DNA of 64,000 nt from Cordia subcordata (taxonomy: Eukaryota > Streptophyta > Magnoliopsida > Boraginales > Cordiaceae). Under the pieces are notes generated by a model. It was not told the origin of the DNA. It ran no database searches and worked only from the letters and a program-made list of their open reading frames with translations. Numbering within the stretch: position 1 is the first letter of the stretch; the number at the start of each line of letters is the position of its first letter. The stretch lies in NCBI GenBank assembly GCA_028554755.1, contig JAPTOF010000005.1:12560001-12624000 (forward strand), read 5' to 3'. The translations under genes and the position numbers were made by a program. This document shows positions 50,621 through 62,860 of this stretch, in pieces.

Positions 50621-51253
50621 TAAGTGGCTTAGGGGACATAACACCATATTTGTCTTTCTCGAATAACTAGATTCGAGCATAGAATTAAAGGGGGGTAGAC
50701 GGGGGCACCGACCCTTCTAAGATTCCAAAAGAAAATGCATATTAGTCTATGTAAATTTTTATTTTTATTTTCATGACTTCCCCTTAAAATTTTTTTTTCT
50801 CTCTCTTGCTTTCTTATTTTATTCTATTTTTTGAATTCTCTCCCCCTCTCTCTTGTTTGAAGTTCTTTTCAAAGTAACTTTTTTAGTATATATTCTTTTT
50901 TTATGTAAATGACATTTTAGTAATCAAATTTAATAAGTGGCTTAGGGGACATAACACCATACTTGTCTTTCTTGAATAACTAGATTCGAGCACAGAATTA
51001 AAGGGGGTACATGGGCCCTGACCCTCCTAAGATTCAAAAAGAAAATGCATATTAATCTATGTAAATTTTTAATTTTTTTTTCATGACTTCCCCTTAAATT
51101 TCTGCCTCTCTCTCTCTTGCTCTCTTATTTTATTTTATTTTTTAAATTCTCTCTCTCTCTCTCTCTCTCTCTTGTTTGAAGTTCTTTTCATAGTAACTTT
51201 TTTAGTATATATTCTTTTCTTATGTAGATGACATTTTAGTGATCAAATTTTGA
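50621..51253. repeat. Tandem duplication, two units of about 313 bp
   Basis: Both units start TAAGTGGCTTAGGGGACATA (50621 and 50934) and end near GACATTTTAGTNATCAAATTT. They differ by small substitutions and by expansion of a CT tract in the second unit (51149-51172). The units contain GAATAACTAGATTCGAGCA and GACTTCCCCTTAAA. No coding frame was seen. Confidence 0.85.
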
Positions 51254-51280
51254 TAATAAATAGTGATTTTTTAGCAAACA

Positions 51281-51428
51281 AATTTTAGTAACGGCTACTT
51301 TTTTGTTTTGCTGGTTAGGTGTTTAGAACTTTTTTTTTTTTTGAAAGATGAATCGAACAAATTTTAGTAACGGCTACTTTTTTGTTTTGCTGGTTAGGTG
51401 TTTAGAACTTTTCTTTTTGAAAGATGAA
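51281..51428. repeat. Tandem duplication, unit about 79 bp
   Basis: The phrase AATTTTAGTAACGGCTAC ... GGTTAGGTGTTTAGAAC occurs at 51281 and again at about 51360, practically unchanged apart from a T-run difference, followed by GAAAGATGAAT. It directly follows the 313-bp duplication. Confidence 0.85.
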
Positions 51429-54409
51429 TTTAAAAAATGCATAAATTTGGAGAGCATTTTCATATAAAATTTGTTTAGAGAGTTTCTTTATATATAATTT
51501 ACTTATTTTGGCTAGATAATTTCTTAGAGAAGAACTTAATCTCATGAATTGAATCAGTAAACTTTTCTTTTCATAATCTCATATTATTTTGTTAAATAGT
51601 ATTATTTTGCACTTGTTTTTATTTAAAGTATCTAACATGACCAACTTTAGTTATGATTAGTGACGTATATGTGTCATTTTCCCTCTTACATTACAATAGA
51701 GGAAGACTTATTATTTTAATAACGCTATCTAGAATGTGGTTCCCATTCAAATATGGAAATAAATCTCAAAACCCCAGTTATATATTCCAAACTAGTATGT
51801 CACTTATGTGATTGCACAGGATGTGCCATATATAGGTAAAAAGATTTAGTTTTTTATCCACCTAAATGTTTCAAACAAATTATATAAACTAATTTTAGTA
51901 GATTAAATAATAATACACATACATTTAATAATGTAACATTGTACTAGGAAAAAAATTAGACCTACCTAATAAAGAGATTTACAATCATATAGTGGAAAAA
52001 GCCTATTGCTACAAATAGCTTAACAGTATTAAAACCAACTTTTCCATATGATCTACAATATAACTTGTTATATTTTACCAAAGTAAATAGAAATTAATGA
52101 CATTACTATGCTTTAAATACCATATAATGAATAGATTCCAATATAGATGATAACATTTTAAGTAGTCAAATTCATATATATTTGTCAATTGGTAGAATTA
52201 TGATTAGGGTCTAAATTAAATTATAGACTAGAAAAGAATTTTGAAAAATCTTTCATTTTTACATATTCTTCTTAAAACGGAAGGAAGACTTGCCACCATT
52301 TTCTAAAAATATACTTAATATTTAAATATAATAAATCATCATAAGCTCCACACCAGTTTAGTAAAAAAAGAAGCAATATGTTAAGAGAAAGTAAAAGAAT
52401 AAAATGCTAACAGTGACTAAGATAACATTATTAAAAAATGTATTTTTAGAGGAGAAGTTTAAATGAATAATAAAAACATGAATAAAAAATAAAAATCGAG
52501 ATAAAGATATCATAATAGAGACAAATAAATACAACCCAAACCATAGATAATGAACTAATATTTAAAACGACGTGTAAGATAGTAGAATAATAAATAAATT
52601 ATTTTCGTAACTTTTCCTCCCGAAAAGCTATATACTGAGGCAAAAATAATAGAGATAATAAAAGGTTAGTGAAATACAACGGCATAACAATACGGACACA
52701 TATATACAAAAGGGTTTAATATAAGGGAAACCACCAATCATTAATGATTCCGGTAGCAATTAGTGTGTAAATCGAAAAAGATCCGACAAAAATTGACAAT
52801 ATACATGTGATTATTTTGTATATGCACAATTTTGAAATTTGTGAGATATCACAATTTGGAATTACGGAGAAATTGTGGTAATAAAAAAGGAATCAATTGA
52901 ATTGCGAGTATTTAAAACAAAAGAGAAGCAAATCTGCACTACCATGCGTGAGATTAGAACGTATGAGCTGAAATATGACACTAAAATAATGATTTAACCA
53001 TGATTTTAGGCTAATGATTGAGTGGAAATAATATATGGAGAAGAAAAAGAAAATATTTTTGAATGCACGAAAAGGGAAGAAATTGAATTGAACAACAACT
53101 AAATGATTTAGTTGTAGACAACAGACCTGTGATGCCCATATATAATTACGATTTTGAAAATAAAAAAGAGTTAAGATTTTGCAATTATGGAGGAATTAAA
53201 TCAAAAAATCAAATACAATAAAAAAGGAATATTCTAGAAAAGGAAGATCATCTATGAAAAATTTCAAAAAAAAAAAAGGACAACTATGCATTTTTTTTAA
53301 CATTATTAAGCAGTAAATACATGGCAACAAAGTAGTAGCAACACGTGACAATATAACATTCAACGGGATCTGTTTTATATTATAGTATAGATTATGCCCC
53401 TGACTAGATTAACTGGTCTCAAGTGTGCTTATTGTAAAACAAACAAGTACGCTTGCAGCCTCTTATAAATTTTCAATATGTATGCATCGCGGTTGCTTGC
53501 CTAGCCAAAAAAAAAAGAAAGGGAAAAAAGAAGAAGAAGAAGAAGAAGAAGGGGGAAATGGTTGGGGTTAAAGAACAGAAGTAGATTGTCCAATGATTGG
53601 GTTGCCTTCAGTCAGCAGCACTATCTCCAGGCACAACTGCTACTGGGGGGCCAATCTTAATTGAACAAGGTAGCAGCCTGTGCAAAATTATATGCCAATA
53701 CACTTTACTGCTCCACCAAACCCCATCTCCTTTATTTAAAATAATTAATTTAAAAAGCCAATTAAGAAAATAAGAAAAGTTTCTTTTATAGTCTTATAAT
53801 TCTAGATTATCCTTTTTCTTTTTCAAATTTACTTTTGAATGAGAGAAATGTAAATATAATGCCACGATCAAAACATATATATTTTCGTAATAGGATTTTG
53901 AAATCCTCCAAGTGTTTTCTTTTTACATTATTCAAAACATACTTTTAAGTGAAAAGGGCATCAAGTGACTCTGAATTTCAATTATTCTTTTTTTCCCCTT
54001 TCTTTTAATTTGCCGATCAAACAAAGACTTGTAAAACTCTTTTAATTCGTTTTTCTTTTTGTTTTTTTTGTTTTTTAATTTGGTTTCACTTTCAAACGAG
54101 AGAGTAGGCATATGGTGGAATCAAAGAATTCTTTGATGTAGGATTTTGCCATCTTCTAGTTTCGGGGTTTGATGAAGGGAAATAAAATGTTAAAATGGCG
54201 AAGGGCTTTAAATAGTTTCAGTACTTTTACATAATTCCAATCATATTCTTAATGTAACAATGAATATAGTAGATATTTAAATAACTGTATGTTTAAAATT
54301 TTACATTCTTTTCAGATCCATGGCGAATCAAATGAAATTTCATAACACTCTTTTATTTTTTTTTCTTTTTTTTCTTGACAATCAAATATGAGAACAATTT
54401 TAGGGTTTA

Positions 54410-54516
54410 TAGAGTAATTTAAGTAGTTAAAACTAATTTTTCTAATAATACTAACCTGAATTCGAATCCTTAAGGGACGAGAGTTAAATTAAGAATAAGG
54501 AAAGGAAAAAAAAAAG
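54410..54516 (+). mobile_element. Possible degenerate SINE
   Basis: An A-box-like AGTAATTTAAGTAG near 54413-54426 and a B-box-like GAATTCGAATCC near 54458-54469 are spaced as in tRNA-derived SINEs, and an A-rich tail follows at about 54501-54514. I saw no target duplication. Confidence 0.4.
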
Positions 54517-57159
54517 TGAGACCAACTTTCCTTTTCTTTCCTTTCCTTTGGATTTTTCCTCTCACTTTCATTTCCTTTTCCTTGCCTATCCAAACAGTGT
54601 AACAGCAAATCTTATCACAAGTGACTTTATTATTAGTCTACTGCTGAATTAAAAATTAAAATCCTTTAATTTTGACTTTAGAATTTGTATAAAAATTCAA
54701 ATCCCCCCACCAAAAATTTAAATTTCACTCTCAGCTCGGACTCGCTAGCCTCCACAAGAACATAAATTAAGAAGAATTTAACCAGTCAACTAAAACGATA
54801 CTTTGTCTTTAGTTACCGTTTTCAATTTTTTGTTCATGTTTCTAATTTATGTGATACCAAACAAGCCCTTAACTTGTTGTGATTATCGTTTTGCCCTTCA
54901 TACATCCTTTTCCTCTTTCTTCTCACTTTCTAAATGAAGTCAGGAGCTGTGATAGTGATGCCCTTCGGCATCTGAAACACAAATTTCAGTTTCTCTCTTT
55001 ATATTTGTTTATTTATTAATTGGAGTAGGATAGGAAATATTATTTGATATTACGATACTCTTTAATGTTGACGACATCAACGTATTATAAGCTATTTCAT
55101 GAGGAGCATATATTTAATTAGTTTTACGTTTTCAACACGCTCTTTCACCTGTAAAATATTCTTCGTAAATAAAATTATAATGGTACCGAAAATTATACGT
55201 CATTGATACTAATTAATTATGGAAAGAGCACTAGAACTCATTACCTTTTCTACGAGAGGGCTTTGATATGATATGTTAACCATTTCCTAGTACAATCTAA
55301 CAACTAATCATCATAGTTGCTTCAACGATAGGAAAAATAAATAGTATGCCCAAGAGAATCTATATAAAGTGACAACTGAATTATTGAATGCTTGGTTAAT
55401 AATAGCAGTCTCAATATCAAAACCAGCATATTAATTATTGGACCATCTGTGACTCTTAACTTTATGCAACGGGTTTACAATTAGTGGTACTTGAATGTAG
55501 AGGCAATTATTATGAGATAGACACTAACTTGTAAGAAATATCTTAAGGGAATGTACATTATTTTTATATGACTTGTCTAATTTTTTAATTAATTTTGTGC
55601 CTAAAACGTGCCACATTATCTTTTGTGCTTTTGAAAAGATAGCACGTAATGTAATATCCTACTTTTATTTTTTCTATCCAAATTAACTTATTGAGCATTA
55701 TATATATATATATATATATATAATTTTTTTTTGAGCGTTAAAACTTGTAGTATGCTATATTTTTCACAAAAATGTCCTTATTTTAAGCTAATGGTTTTCT
55801 GATAATAATAAAAAGAGGTCGCAATTGTGTCATGTTTTGAAAAGTTTACAGGATAATGTGGTAAGTTTTAAAATTGAAAAGGGTTAATTAGGTAATTAGA
55901 TAAACCATAAGAAGTAATCAACTTATGAGACAAACAATAAAGGGGTAACTGGCTATCTCTTGAGAAACATAGAGGGTTAATGTGGTAAATTTTAAAATAT
56001 AGGAAGAGGGGAACGTAATCACTTAATTAGACCAACTATAATGGGATAATATATGTTTTACTCATATTCTAAGTATTAAAGTATCAATAATTAAAATTCT
56101 CATAATCGTATAATTTGTACGGATTAGATAAATATCTGCTAAAGTGTGCCTTTCGTTGTCCTTTTGTGTTTCCTTGTACTAGTAAGAGTTCATTTTCATT
56201 GAATTTTTCTAAAAGTGTTTTTCATACGTTTTGAAAGGAGTGCATTTTTGAAAGTTAAGATTTCTTGCTTCTAGAAAAGTTCTTTAGTAACGAAGAGTGC
56301 AAGTTGTAACAACAGTGTCCCTTAGTCTCAAGTCCCTATAATAGGTCGAATTGGCTTGAAACCTTTCATCCTTAATTTTAATAGTTTGGGTGTGAAGTCC
56401 TGAATTTTGCCTCTCTAATCTCTTTTACAGCTATTAATGCGAAAAAATCGGAAGTAACCACCTGTATGATTTCCACGCTTTATACTCCATGTTGTCGAGC
56501 TTACTGAACCCCTTCAGGCACCTTAGAACGCAACCCTCAGCCTCTGTCAGGTCTTTGAGCCTTCGATCAGCAGCCTAGACTCCGTTTCACCAAAAGTGTC
56601 ACTTCACCCTCTTGCCTCTCCTAGTATAATGCCAAGTCAGCATTTATTCTTGACATGTGTCAAACTTTCTTGCTTATATGTCATGTCATATTAGTTATTA
56701 TTTTCGATATCGACAACGTTTTCAAAAGAAAATATTTTTTTCCTACAAGAAAAAATAATTCAAACAGATCAAAACCAATAAAAATTAAAAGCTTATGTCT
56801 ATAGTAAGCACGGATATTAATGCTTGACACCTGGACTATATCTCTCCTTATTTTGCATGATGATAATTTACGTATTAATGTCAAAGTTCCTGTGTTCTAA
56901 GCCTCTATCCAGCATTAATTGAGTTGAAATTATTGCCAACTATTTCTTATGCCCAGTGTCTCTCACTGCCATGCTCTCAGTAATGACCCCATAATCATAC
57001 AAAGTTGTCAATCATGTGGTATAACTTTTTAATTTGGCCGCTTAGGAGGTTCGTCTCAGCACTCTTATGAAAAAGCTTCTTTAGCCATGCTTTTTTGTTT
57101 TTTTTTGTCACCTTCTCATCCACATAAAACACTGTATGATCTCACTTTCCTGAAAACTT

Positions 57160-57289
57160 TTGTTGTTATTATTCAGTGAACACTTACAGCCTCTTTATCC
57201 CATCTCTCTCTCTCTCTCTCTCTGCTGCCTTTCTTGTCTTCTTTTTGATCACTTTATTAATTCTTCTTCAAAAAGCACTCTTAATATTT

Positions 57290-57338
<49 letters not shown>

Positions 57339-57537
57339 CTGCATAACCTTTTCTTTCTTGAGAAAATCTATGTCAAGATTTCCAGGGCCCTGGAAAGATT
57401 CTTTTCCGGAATTTCTACTCTTTCTGCCCTTTCTAATACTTGGAAGTCTATTAGTCCAGAGAAGGACAAAAGTGTATCAGAAACACTGGACGCTGCATGC
57501 AATATGAAACAATGAGAACTAATTAAACTCTGCTCAG
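57160..57537 (+). promoter_or_regulatory. Probable CEPR2 5'-leader exon
   Basis: This segment has a CT-rich block (57203-57223), a (TA)n tract (57293-57335) and a donor CAG|GTACAA after 57537. A matching acceptor (TTTTCGTCAG, exon from 58410) lies 68 nt before the CEPR2 start, so an 872-nt 5'-UTR intron is likely. The leader exon holds a 45-codon upstream ORF (57370-57507, starting MSRFPGPWKD). Its transcription start is not defined by the sequence. Confidence 0.45.
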
Positions 57538-58420
57538 GTACAACAAAAGTACATTGCAAATCTTTCCTGGAACTAGTACTCTTTCTTGCTTGATCATATT
57601 GCTATCCACTCTGTGTATAACTAACCATTAGATGAATATCTTGATGCTTATCTCTGTGATGGATTTAATATTCATAAGTTTCTGCTGTTCATTTGTTTTT
57701 ATTTGTGCCTGATAAATCTTTTGCCTTATTTTGTGTAGGATGTATATAGATTCTACTGTAACATACTTTTATGTGTTCATTCTTGCTCAACTAATTGAAG
57801 AGACATTTAATGGAAAGTTTAGTCTGTTTTATTAGTTCCCTCCACCTTTCCCTCTCTCAGCTGGTTGGTTTTAAAGGGGTGCCTTTCACTTTTTCTCCAT
57901 TGGAAGAAGCAAGACAATTAAGTCTCTTTAAATAAATCCAAGCTTATTACTTTACTTTAAAGAGAGATGCATGCCTCTTTGGTAATGTAATTCACAAGTC
58001 AAATCAAATTGACCTCGTAACCTCAGCTTAAACAGTTCATCTACCTCTTTATGGCTGATTTTGGATATGGATTTTTACTCATCCCAAAAGCATCTGCAGC
58101 AGATCTCATTCGTTATCTCAAAAGGGGGGGTAAAGTTAACATTCTAGGAATTAAAGGTACAGCAATTCCAATTTACTTTTAAGTCCACTTAGAAATCTGT
58201 TTATAAAATACTACTGTGAGTTTAGCTCTAATGATTCACTATTTCTATTATTGCAAGTAGATTTAGTTTTGCAGTAGGATTGTTATTTATATCTGTTTAT
58301 GTATGCCTATATGTATATTTATGTTTGAAGGTAATATATGTAAACATAAAATTTTATACACATCCTTTTGTTGGTTTGTAGTATGTATGATTATCATTGT
58401 TTTCGTCAGCTTGGCCAAGG

Positions 58421-58481
58421 ATGGATGCCCATGTCAATGATTAAGATTCTGTCTGAAGATGTCTCTCCCCTTACCAAATGA
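58421..58481 (+). promoter_or_regulatory. Upstream ORFs directly before the CEPR2 start
   Basis: Two short uORFs lie between the proposed acceptor and the main ATG. One runs 58421-58444 (MDAHVND). The other runs 58425-58481 (18 codons, MPMSMIKILSEDVSPLTK), and its TGA overlaps the main ATG at 58478 as ATGA. If they are in the mature leader they would be expected to lower translation or force reinitiation, possibly favouring the second in-frame Met at 58508. Confidence 0.5.
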
Positions 58482-61400
58482 CTATTGAACCCTTCCTAGT
58501 TCTTGCAATGGCCAGAAGTCCAAGATATCGTTCCCTCCAAATGTTAGCTATTTCCTTGTCTTTATTTTTCTTTTTCCTGCCATCCATGTCCCTAAATTTG
58601 GAGACGCAGGCCCTTCTTGAATTCAAGGAGAAGCTCAGTGATCCCTCAAATTACTTGGCCTCCTGGAATGAATTGGAGTCTCCTTGTCGATTTTATGGAG
58701 TTTCATGTGATCCAAACACTGGTTTGGTTGTTGAAATTTCACTGGACAACATGTCTCTGTCTGGGGAGATATCACCCTCGATTTCTCTGCTTCAAAACCT
58801 CACTTCATTAGTGGTACCGTCAAATATGTTATCTGGAGCCCTTCCACGTGAACTCGCTAAATGCATCAATCTCAAAGTTCTGAATGTTACCGGCAACAAT
58901 ATGAATGGCAGTCTTCCTGATTTGTCCAATTTGAGGAGTTTGGAGGTTTTGGATTTGTCTATAAACTACTTTTCTGGAGAATTCCCAGCATGGGTTGGAA
59001 ATTTGACTCATCTGGTTTCATTAGGCCTTGGTGATAATGAATTTGATGAGGGTGAAATACCGGATGGCCTTGGAAATCTAAGAAGCTTAACCTGGCTTTA
59101 TCTTGCTGGCTCACATCTGAAGGGAGAAATCCCAGAATCTATTTTTGGGCTGAAGGCATTGGAAACATTGGATATATCCAGAAACAAGATTTCTGGGAAC
59201 TTCCCAAAGTCAATAAGAAAGTTGAGTAATCTCAACAAAATTGAGCTCTTCCAGAACAATCTAACTGGTGAACTCCCCCCTGAAATTGCACAACTCACCC
59301 TCTTGCAGGAATTTGATATCTCCACAAACCAAATGTATGGTACGCTGCCTCCAGAAATAGGCAACTTGAAGAGCTTAACAGTCTTCCATGTATTTAAAAA
59401 CAACTTCTCTGGAGAAATCCCTGCAGGCTTCGGGAATATGCATCATCTTGTTGCATTTTCTGTCTATCGTAATAGTTTTTCTGGTTTATTTCCAGAAAAT
59501 CTTGGCCGTTTTTCACCACTGAATAGCGTAGATATATCTGAGAATACATTCTCAGGTAGATTCCCAAAATGCTTGTGTGAAAATAAGAACTTGCAGTATT
59601 TGCTTGCATTAGGAAACAATTTTTCAGGGGAGTTACCTGGTTCTTATGCCGACTGTACGTCTTTAGAGAGGCTAAGAATCAGTGAGAATAATCTTTCTGG
59701 AAAAGTTCCAGATGGCTTATGGGCCCTTCCTAATCTAAATATGATGGATTTGAGTGATAATGATTTTAGTGGAGGTATATCAAAAGTCATCAAGTCTGCC
59801 AGCAGCTTGAGTCAGTTAGTCCTGTCTAACAACAGATTTTCAGGTGAGATACCAAAAGAACTTGGAGAACTCACAGGCCTTGAAAGGCTTTATTTGGATA
59901 ATAACGAGTTTACCGGGGGAATACCAGCCGAGCTTGGTGCTTTAAAGCAGATATCATCTTTACATCTGGAAGAAAACTCATTTACAGGATCAATACCATC
60001 AGAATTGGCCCAATGTTCCAGGCTGGTGGACTTAGATCTTGCCTCCAATTTGCTGAGTGGTAGCATTCCATCTACTTTCTCGACGATGACCTCGTTGAAC
60101 TCTCTAAATCTGTCAGGAAATCAACTAACTGGATCAATTCCATCAAATATACAAAAGCTGAAGCTGTCTTCGCTGGATTTATCCAACAACCAGCTGTCAG
60201 GAAAAGTTCCATCCGATCTTTGGATAATGGGAGGAGATAAGGCATTCATTGGGAACAAACAGCTATGCATTGATGAAAGTACTAGGAGCTGGATGACATC
60301 AGATTTGGGTGTTTGCAATAAGAAGACTGACAAGTCAAAATTCATGAAAAAGAGAGCATTAGTGTTGTGTCTCATATTGTTTGCTTTGATTATTGTCATG
60401 GGTGGTTTAATACTAGTGAGTTATTGGAATTTCAAGCACAATGCGGCAGATATAGAAAAGCATCAGAAGAAAGGAAAGGAAAAAGATCCTAAGTGGAAGC
60501 TTGAGAGTTTCCACAACATGGAGTTTGATGCAGATGAGATATGCAATTTGGATGAAGACAACTTGGTTGGAAGTGGAAGTACAGGAAAAGTTTACCGTCT
60601 GGATCTGAAGAAAGGGCGTGGCACAGTTGCTGTCAAGCAACTATGGAAGGGAAATAGAGTAAAACTGTTGGCAGCAGAGATGGAAATCCTGGGAACAATC
60701 AGGCACAGAAACATATTGAAGCTGTATGCCTGTCTGATGAAAGGAGGTTCCAATTTCTTGGTGTTTGAGTACATGGAAAACGGTAATCTTTTTCAGGCAC
60801 TCCACACGCAAATCAAGGGTGGGAAGTCAGAATTAGATTGGTGTCAGCGTTACAAAATAGCACTTGGAGCAGCAAAAGGAATATCATATTTACACCATGA
60901 TTGTTCTCCCCCTATTATCCATAGAGATATTAAATCAACCAACATTTTACTCAACGAGGATTATGAAGCCAAACTTGCTGATTTTGGGGTTGCAAAAATT
61001 GCAGAAGTGCCACATAGGGAATCTGAACTCAGCTCTTTTGCAGGCACTCATGGTTACATTGCTCCTGGTGAGTTTCATAAAATCTAATTCTGAGAAGATT
61101 CTAACAGGAGCTTCGTTAATATGTCATTAAATATCATCCCTTCTGATCCCAGGATAAGTTTTGTCACTACAATAATCTGAAACGTCTGATTCTTTAATTT
61201 GCATTAAAAAGTGCTTGCATAATTTCATGAAACTTGGAAATCAAAGAAGGAAAATAGCTCTGCAATATAAATAATCATTTTTTCCTTTTCTGCAGCATGT
61301 TGTCATAGTCACTATGATTGCCCCGAATTTGTACCAAGTGTTAGATATGCATTTTTGCATTTGAAAGGCAGGATGATTGCACTATTTAAGTGGTAACCTA

Positions 61401-62039
61401 ATGTCATCCATCATGAAAGATGGTCCAACTCACCTCAATCTATCCTGTCTGTAAATTTAATTCCTTTAAAAGAATGCTACGGTGAACTGAATGTTTATAG
61501 TAATCAAAGCATGCTTACAGTTTATGCAGTCTGTGATCTCTTATGGCACTGCAGTTAAGCAAAACATTTTAGTTATTCTGATATATTGTTCATTTTGTGC
61601 TAATATCTGATACATAGTCCTGCAAACACTTCAGTTGTGCTGATATATTGTTCATTTTGTGCTAATATATGACACAGAGATGGCATATACTCTCAGAATC
61701 ACTGAAAAGAGTGATGTATACAGTTTTGGTGTTGTGCTCTTGGAATTGGTAACTGGTAGAAGTCCAATCGAGGATGCTTATGGAGAAGGAAAGGATATAG
61801 TGTACTGGGTTTCAACTCATCTCAATAACAAGGAGGATATTCTTAATGGTCTTGATCAGAAGGTGGTTTCTGATGTTGTTAAGGATGACATGATAAAGGT
61901 CTTGAAAATCGCTACCCTTTGCACTACTAAGCTCCCGAATCTGAGGCCTACTATGAAAGAGGTAGTTAAGATGCTAATTGATGCTGAACCTTGTACTTAT
62001 AAGCCTCCAAACCAGACAAATGGAAAGGTTTACTTGTAA
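58478..62039 (+). CDS. CEPR2: CEPR2/XIP1-type LRR receptor-like kinase (subfamily XI)
   Basis: Two coding exons, 58478-61067 and 61678-62039, join in phase (AP|E of the kinase APE motif) to give 983 residues, or 973 from the second Met at 58508; the Arabidopsis protein has about 977. CEPR2 is a plasma-membrane receptor for C-terminally encoded peptides (CEP). Visible parts: signal peptide to about residue 40, an LRR N-cap with SPCRFYGVSC, some 20 leucine-rich repeats, a membrane segment at about 627-650, and a kinase domain. The kinase has an intact glycine loop (GSGSTGKV from 698), VAVK lysine 720, HRD aspartate 817 and DFG aspartate 835, so it is an active-type RD kinase. The C-terminal part includes TEKSDVYSFGVVLLELVTGR and CTTKLPNLRPTMKEVV. 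The single intron sits where this family usually has it. The second Met gives a more ordinary signal peptide and may be the true start. Resemblance to CEPR2 rather than CEPR1 rests on remembered sequence details such as FHNMEFDADEICNLDEDNLV. Confidence 0.93.
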
Positions 62040-62860
62040 TCTCTTCTCTTTTTTGATAAAATGCTTTTTTCCGGTGAAAATCTCGGACAACTCAACAAGT
62101 CTTGTTATACATAAATTATAACTAAATTGTGCTCTGCTTTTAGTTTGGGACTGTAGTTGCTCAAAATATCCACCCGCTTAAACTCGAAGTAGTTGAAGAA
62201 AAGTTTTGCCCCTTCATGGAGTTGTGTTGTGAATATAGAGTAAATCCATGGTACTAGCCCTTGTTCTTAGAGGCTTTAGAAGAAGAAGTTTCCAGTAATA
62301 GATATTCAATAAGCAGAAATAGTTGTGCATAGAGCCACCAGAGGGCCTCTTTGTCCATCTGTAGAGTTGAAAACTACATAGAGGAAAACTTTAGTTCACA
62401 ATTTTGAAGGAGGCTTTTGGAACAAATTTGGTTTATTAACTTCAGTATGTTCCATTGTTTGGCCTGGACTGGAAGTTTTGAAAATTATCGAATGACTTAT
62501 CTCTTTTCTGGGAAAAAAAAAAAAAAAAGATTGATTATCAAGCTCTGCAGTTGTTTATAATATTTCACGTACCATCCACATATAAGATTGTTTAGTTCCT
62601 TTAATTTTGAGATTCTGCATCTCAAATTTTTTTTTGATCTCTCTAGCAATTCGAAATTCCGCGGTACAGATGGATGAGCCTTTGCGGGGCGTAGGGGGGA
62701 ATAAGATTGTTGCATTTCTGTAGTTTCAAAGCATCTGCCTGAATCCTGGTTTTGTTATGGAATGGTAGTTCTATCAGGAAAACATGTGCAACTAGCTTCG
62801 TAGATCCTTTAAAAATATGACAAATCCTTTGATTAGATTTAGCTTCAGATGCCATTAATG
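62040..62860. other. CEPR2 3' flank
   Basis: The presumed 3' UTR and downstream spacer. Contains a poly(A) run at 62513-62528 and no recognisable gene. Confidence 0.5.

Larger units (their letters stand above)
49093..55450. repeat. Dispersed repeat family, three copies (49093-49190, 49841-49975, 55311-55450)
   Basis: The entry spans all three copies; intervening DNA is unrelated. The two better copies share CATCATAGTTGCTTCAACGA, then a TATAAAGTGA box, CTGAATTATTGAAT and finally TTAATTATTGGACCATC. The copy at 49093 is more diverged (TTCAACAATAGGAAAAGTG ... ACTAATTGGACCTTCC). All are in the same orientation. They could be remnants of one transposon or of a duplicated upstream region; no coding part was found beside them. 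Confidence 0.6.
36766..57159. other. 20-kb gene-poor region between TIC40 and CEPR2
   Basis: No intact gene was recognised. The first part holds the TIC40 3' UTR. The rest is AT-rich DNA with at least seven MITE or foldback elements, a Copia remnant, local duplications and microsatellites, the main ones listed separately. Stretches without any call (for example 43340-44370, 51430-54400 and 55450-57150) show only low-complexity AT-rich text, apart from a short, less AT-rich segment at 56450-56600 with no coding signal. Confidence 0.65.

Noticed and set aside
53531..53550. Possible CRISPR-like or other regular array in the (AAG)n region
   Set aside because: It is a plain trinucleotide microsatellite; no spaced repeats of CRISPR type occur in the window.
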